Assembly: GCA_002727695.1 (NCBI GenBank)
Contig: PBXT01000040.1
Span: 1-7,944 of the forward strand
Direction of reading: 5' to 3'
DNA length: 7,944 bases
Origin: Methanobacteriota archaeon
GTDB lineage: Archaea > Thermoplasmatota > Poseidoniia > Poseidoniales > Poseidoniaceae
Shown: piece after piece, positions 5,706 to 7,944 of the stretch
How positions within the stretch are numbered: the stretch's first letter is position 1
How the letters are laid out: each line of letters opens with the position of its first letter
Translations under genes and position numbers: made by a program
Notes under the pieces: model-generated
Told to the model about the DNA's origin: nothing
Seen by the model: the letters and a program-made list of their open reading frames with translations, nothing else
Databases searched by the model: none

Positions 5706-6962
5706 TTATTCCTCGATAATTTGCAAAATCCTGCTCGTAATTCCGACTTCAGAATCTGAAACAGTAAGAGCATCTTGGACTTGGTCAATCATTTCCATGG
5801 GCATATCCGACTCGGTATCGAACCTTATCCAAGCATTGCCTTCTTCGATGAACGAGCCCCTTTGAACGAGAAGTTCAGCTCCGACTCCATGATTGATTTC
5901 TGGATTTTCTCCCGTTCTACCAGCACCCAATTTACACAGGATTTCGCCGATCGTTAGGGCGTGAATGTCAGTAATCCAGCCTGATGATGTGGAAACAATC
6001 TCAACCGAATTAGGGGAGCGTTCTAATTTGCTCCATGGGCTTCCAATGATTTGGTCGATGTCTTTCTCATTAACGCCTTGCCGGATGCACATGTTACGGA
6101 ATTCAGCAAGTGCAGAACCATCAGCAATGTTTGGACGAATATCGTAACCTAATGAGTCGGCCTGTGCATATACTAGTTCCATCGTATCTTCGGGGCCTTC
6201 GCCTTTCAGGCACTGAATGCATTCTGCGATTTCATGGCTATTTCCGAACATCATTCCAATCGGGTTGTCCATTTCCGTAACCTGAGCGATGACTTTCATG
6301 CCTAGACTATTTCCGGTTGTAACCATTGATTTTGCAAGCGCTACCGCATCTTCCTTAGTTTGCATGAATGCAGCATTTCCGCACTTAACGTCTAGCACCA
6401 ATCTCTCCAGCCCCTCTGCGGCTTTCTTTGAAATGATTGAGGCAGTGATTAACCCAATTTGTGGGACAGTGGCAGTAATGTCGCGAATCGAATAGAGGAT
6501 TCTATCAGCAGGAGCGATATCTTCTGTCTGACGGGAAATGAAACAAGGATTATCCTTCATTTCATCCATTGAAAGCCCAGTGTTGAAGCCAGGGATAGCT
6601 TCGAGTTTGTCGATGGTCCCACCGGTATGTGCAAGTCCTCTTCCCGCCAGCATTGGGACAGTTGCTCCGGCGGCTCGCAGAGCAGGTGCGAGAATAATGC
6701 TCATCTTGTCGCCAACGCCGCCGGTCGAATGTTTGTCAACACGCCCTTCCATAGACTCCATTCTATCTCCTGCATTCAACATTGCACGGGTTAAGTCGCT
6801 GGTTTCTTGAGTGCTCAATCCATTGATTTGGCATGCCATCAAGAAAGCACCAAGTTGTTCTCTTGGAATTTGCATTATGTTATTGCAAATGTATTGAAAA
6901 TCTGAAGTTGTAAGTTCTTCACCATCGCGTTTTGCAGCCAATATCTCGGGCATCAATCGCAT
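5706..6962 (-). CDS. deoA: Thymidine/pyrimidine-nucleoside phosphorylase
   Basis: This 418-residue enzyme splits thymidine (or deoxyuridine and uridine, depending on type) with phosphate into free base and (deoxy)ribose 1-phosphate. The phosphate loop KHSTGGVGDKMS (77-88) is intact. GRGLAHTGGTIDKLEAIPGF (107-126) is the family signature. Base-binding Arg160, Ser175 and Lys179 in IRDITATVPQIGLITASIISKK align with Arg171, Ser186 and Lys190 of E. coli DeoA. The C-terminal domain has the expected LGAGR and VGAELLVQRG. One change stands out: Ala106 replaces the phosphate-site Ser113 of E. coli. The length and N-terminus match bacterial-type enzymes, not the longer archaeal AMP phosphorylase (about 500 residues with an added N-terminal domain). 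The start ATG 6962 has GAGGTG five bases upstream, overlapping the oxygenase stop; the genes are nine bases apart and form an operon. Strict thymidine preference cannot be told from sequence. Confidence 0.94.
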   Translation of the reverse strand: MRLMPEILAAKRDGEELTTSDFQYICNNIMQIPREQLGAFLMACQINGLSTQETSDLTRAMLNAGDRMESMEGRVDKHSTGGVGDKMSIILAPALRAAGATVPMLAGRGLAHTGGTIDKLEAIPGFNTGLSMDEMKDNPCFISRQTEDIAPADRILYSIRDITATVPQIGLITASIISKKAAEGLERLVLDVKCGNAAFMQTKEDAVALAKSMVTTGNSLGMKVIAQVTEMDNPIGMMFGNSHEIAECIQCLKGEGPEDTMELVYAQADSLGYDIRPNIADGSALAEFRNMCIRQGVNEKDIDQIIGSPWSKLERSPNSVEIVSTSSGWITDIHALTIGEILCKLGAGRTGENPEINHGVGAELLVQRGSFIEEGNAWIRFDTESDMPMEMIDQVQDALTVSDSEVGITSRILQIIEE

Positions 6963-6967
6963 GAGTA

Positions 6968-6973
6968 CACCTC
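6968..6973 (-). promoter_or_regulatory. Shine-Dalgarno site of the thymidine phosphorylase gene
   Basis: The minus strand reads GAGGTG, five bases (TACTC), then ATG 6962. The site shares its first two bases with the TGA stop of the oxygenase gene, supporting coupled translation and this start. Confidence 0.75.
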
Positions 6974-7904
6974 ATGACGCTAAGCCGATTTCAACAAGCC
7001 TTTGGTGAAGGTATTCTCCTGCAGTAATCGAATCATACAATGACTCGCCGCCGGTCATTTCCACAAACTCCGGTAGTGGTGTCAAGTCGACATCATCTCT
7101 AGGGTGGACGAACATCGGCATCGAATATCTATCAGAGGTTGCATCTGGTGGATTAATTACTCTGTGTGTAGTTGATTTGAATAGGCCGTTGGTCAAGTTC
7201 TGTAGCATGTCTCCACTGTCAACAATAATGTGTTCATGGTTTCCTTCAACCTCAATCCATGTACCATCATGGTCCATGACTTGCAATCCGTCAGCTGTTG
7301 CTCCAACAAGCAAGGTGATCAGATTGATGTCTTCGTGCTGGGCACTTCTAACCGCACCTTCAGGAGAGTTCTTGCCGAGTGCAGGATAGTGAATTACTCG
7401 AAGAATTGTATTGCCGTTGTGAGCCATGTCTGGCAGCCAGTTTTCTGACTTGCCCAGGTATAGTGAGGCAGCAGCCAATAGTTCAGAACTCATTGATTCC
7501 ATGGCGATGTATAATCCATCGATTGCACCTTCGAAATCTGCAGGTTGTTCCGGCCAGATATTCTTGTGAAAATCAGGGTCGTCAATGGTTCTGCCAGTTT
7601 GCCAGAACTCCTTCAAATCCGGTGCAGGGTTGTCCTTTGCGTGTTCAACTCCATATGGTGTATAACCACGTTGACGGAATAATTCTGCTTGCTCATATCG
7701 GTTCTTTTCTTCTTGAGGAAGATGGAAGAAATCTTCTGCAACCGAGTAGGATTTCTTGATTGCTTCAACATCAATCCCATGTCCAGTCAAAGCGAAGAAG
7801 CCGATGTCCTGTAGCGCTGCACCCATCTCTTGGACGAATGCTTCTCTTCTTTCGCCCCCTGCACGCCAGTCGGCAAGGTCGCAAACAGCAAGTGTTCTAG
7901 CCAT
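6972..7904 (-). CDS. 2-oxoglutarate/Fe(II)-dependent oxygenase, isopenicillin N synthase-like family
   Basis: This 310-residue cytoplasmic oxygenase has the plant/fungal DIOX_N plus 2OG-FeII_Oxy layout. The N-terminal part (about 1-110) includes LQDIGFFALTGHGID and FFHLPQEEKNRYEQ, then PDLKEFWQTGR (95-105). The jelly-roll core (about 165-270) begins NTILRVIHYPAL. The iron ligands are His190 and Asp192 in QHEDINLITLL and His247 in THRVINP; Arg259 and Ser261 in RYSMPMF form the RxS pair that holds 2-oxoglutarate. All catalytic residues are present. The substrate is unknown: the family includes isopenicillin N synthase, ACC oxidase, flavonoid and gibberellin oxidases and fungal thymine 7-hydroxylase. 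An antibiotic role is not supported. Its thymidine phosphorylase neighbour makes a pyrimidine base worth testing. ATG 7904 is chosen over GTG 7913 because GTGAT there is a Shine-Dalgarno site. Confidence 0.93.
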   Translation of the reverse strand: MARTLAVCDLADWRAGGERREAFVQEMGAALQDIGFFALTGHGIDVEAIKKSYSVAEDFFHLPQEEKNRYEQAELFRQRGYTPYGVEHAKDNPAPDLKEFWQTGRTIDDPDFHKNIWPEQPADFEGAIDGLYIAMESMSSELLAAASLYLGKSENWLPDMAHNGNTILRVIHYPALGKNSPEGAVRSAQHEDINLITLLVGATADGLQVMDHDGTWIEVEGNHEHIIVDSGDMLQNLTNGLFKSTTHRVINPPDATSDRYSMPMFVHPRDDVDLTPLPEFVEMTGGESLYDSITAGEYLHQRLVEIGLAS

Positions 7905-7905
7905 C

Positions 7906-7944
7906 TTAATCACGTAGTTTTGCGATTAGCTTCAGCATCTCGAT
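7906..7944 (-). CDS. C-terminal end of an upstream gene (12 codons), product unknown
   Basis: The minus strand from the right edge is open in one frame and reads IEMLKLIAKLRD followed by TAA at 7908-7906, one base before the oxygenase ATG. The amphipathic helical ending and the stop placed inside the next gene's ribosome-binding region match the tight junctions elsewhere in the window. It is too short to identify. If real, the oxygenase and thymidine phosphorylase belong to a longer operon and have no promoter of their own here. Confidence 0.5.
   Translation of the reverse strand: MEMLKLIAKLRD
7909..7913 (-). promoter_or_regulatory. GTGAT Shine-Dalgarno site of the oxygenase gene
   Basis: The minus strand reads GTGAT-TAAG-ATG, nearly identical to the site before the peroxiredoxin gene. 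It overlaps the last codons of the frame that ends at 7906. This argues for ATG 7904 as the start. Confidence 0.7.

Noticed and set aside
5706..6962. Archaeal AMP phosphorylase as the identity of the phosphorylase
   Set aside because: At 418 residues it lacks the extra N-terminal domain of AMP phosphorylases and aligns from its first residues with DeoA-type enzymes.
7379..7759. 126-codon open frame on the plus strand
   Set aside because: It is antisense to the oxygenase, which has complete catalytic motifs; the product shows no family features.
6972..7904. Isopenicillin N synthase and an antibiotic gene cluster
   Set aside because: Only family-level motifs are shared, and no peptide synthetase or other biosynthetic gene is nearby.
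1..7944. Mobile element, CRISPR array, attachment site or replication origin
   Set aside because: I saw no transposase or integrase, no regularly spaced repeats and no direct repeats flanking the tRNA within the window; a second copy of the tRNA 3' end was looked for by eye only.

Overview
The window looks like archaeal chromosomal DNA of moderate G+C, packed with genes and with almost no spacer. The archaeal signs are a TrmB-family regulator, AT-rich TATA-like boxes about 25 bases before the first genes of divergent units, GTGAT or GGAGG Shine-Dalgarno sites before internal genes, and a tRNA gene without an encoded CCA end. Several proteins are of types common in bacteria: GTP cyclohydrolase II, thymidine phosphorylase, an SRPBCC-SDR fusion and an IPNS-like oxygenase. 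That mix would fit a surface-water marine Thermoplasmatota such as Marine Group II (Poseidoniales). This placement is an inference; no phylogeny was run.

Layout. (1) 1-2013, minus strand: an operon read ribA (GTP cyclohydrolase II), a Bcp/AhpC-like peroxiredoxin, then a TrmB-like regulator whose C-terminus runs off the left edge. (2) 2014-2101: an 88-base divergent promoter region with a TATA-like box on each strand; one lies inside a 16-bp perfect palindrome next to further inverted repeats. (3) 2108-5568, plus strand: an operon of a Nudix hydrolase, a class II CPD photolyase and an SRPBCC-SDR (TIGR01777-type) fusion protein. (4) 5581-5653, minus strand: tRNA-Asn(GTT) in the convergent gap. 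(5) 5706-7944, minus strand: an operon read from the last 12 codons of an unidentified gene, through an IPNS-like 2-oxoglutarate/Fe(II) oxygenase, to thymidine phosphorylase.

How the genes may work together. The divergent pair of operons joins flavin synthesis (ribA), an FAD-dependent DNA repair enzyme (photolyase), a nucleotide-cleaning candidate (Nudix), a thiol peroxidase and a regulator. This reads as a light and oxidative stress module, which is an inference from gene order. The right-hand operon pairs an enzyme that releases thymine from thymidine with an oxygenase of the superfamily that includes fungal thymine 7-hydroxylase, so a thymidine/thymine breakdown route is a testable idea.

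Start codons. Internal operon genes all carry a Shine-Dalgarno-like site 4-6 bases before the start, often overlapping the previous stop codon. The two genes at the divergent promoter have none and look leaderless. This rule moves the starts of the peroxiredoxin, the SDR fusion (to TTG), the oxygenase and probably the Nudix gene slightly downstream of the longest open frames. No insertion sequence, CRISPR array or replication origin was seen, and there is no gene-free stretch over 300 bases.
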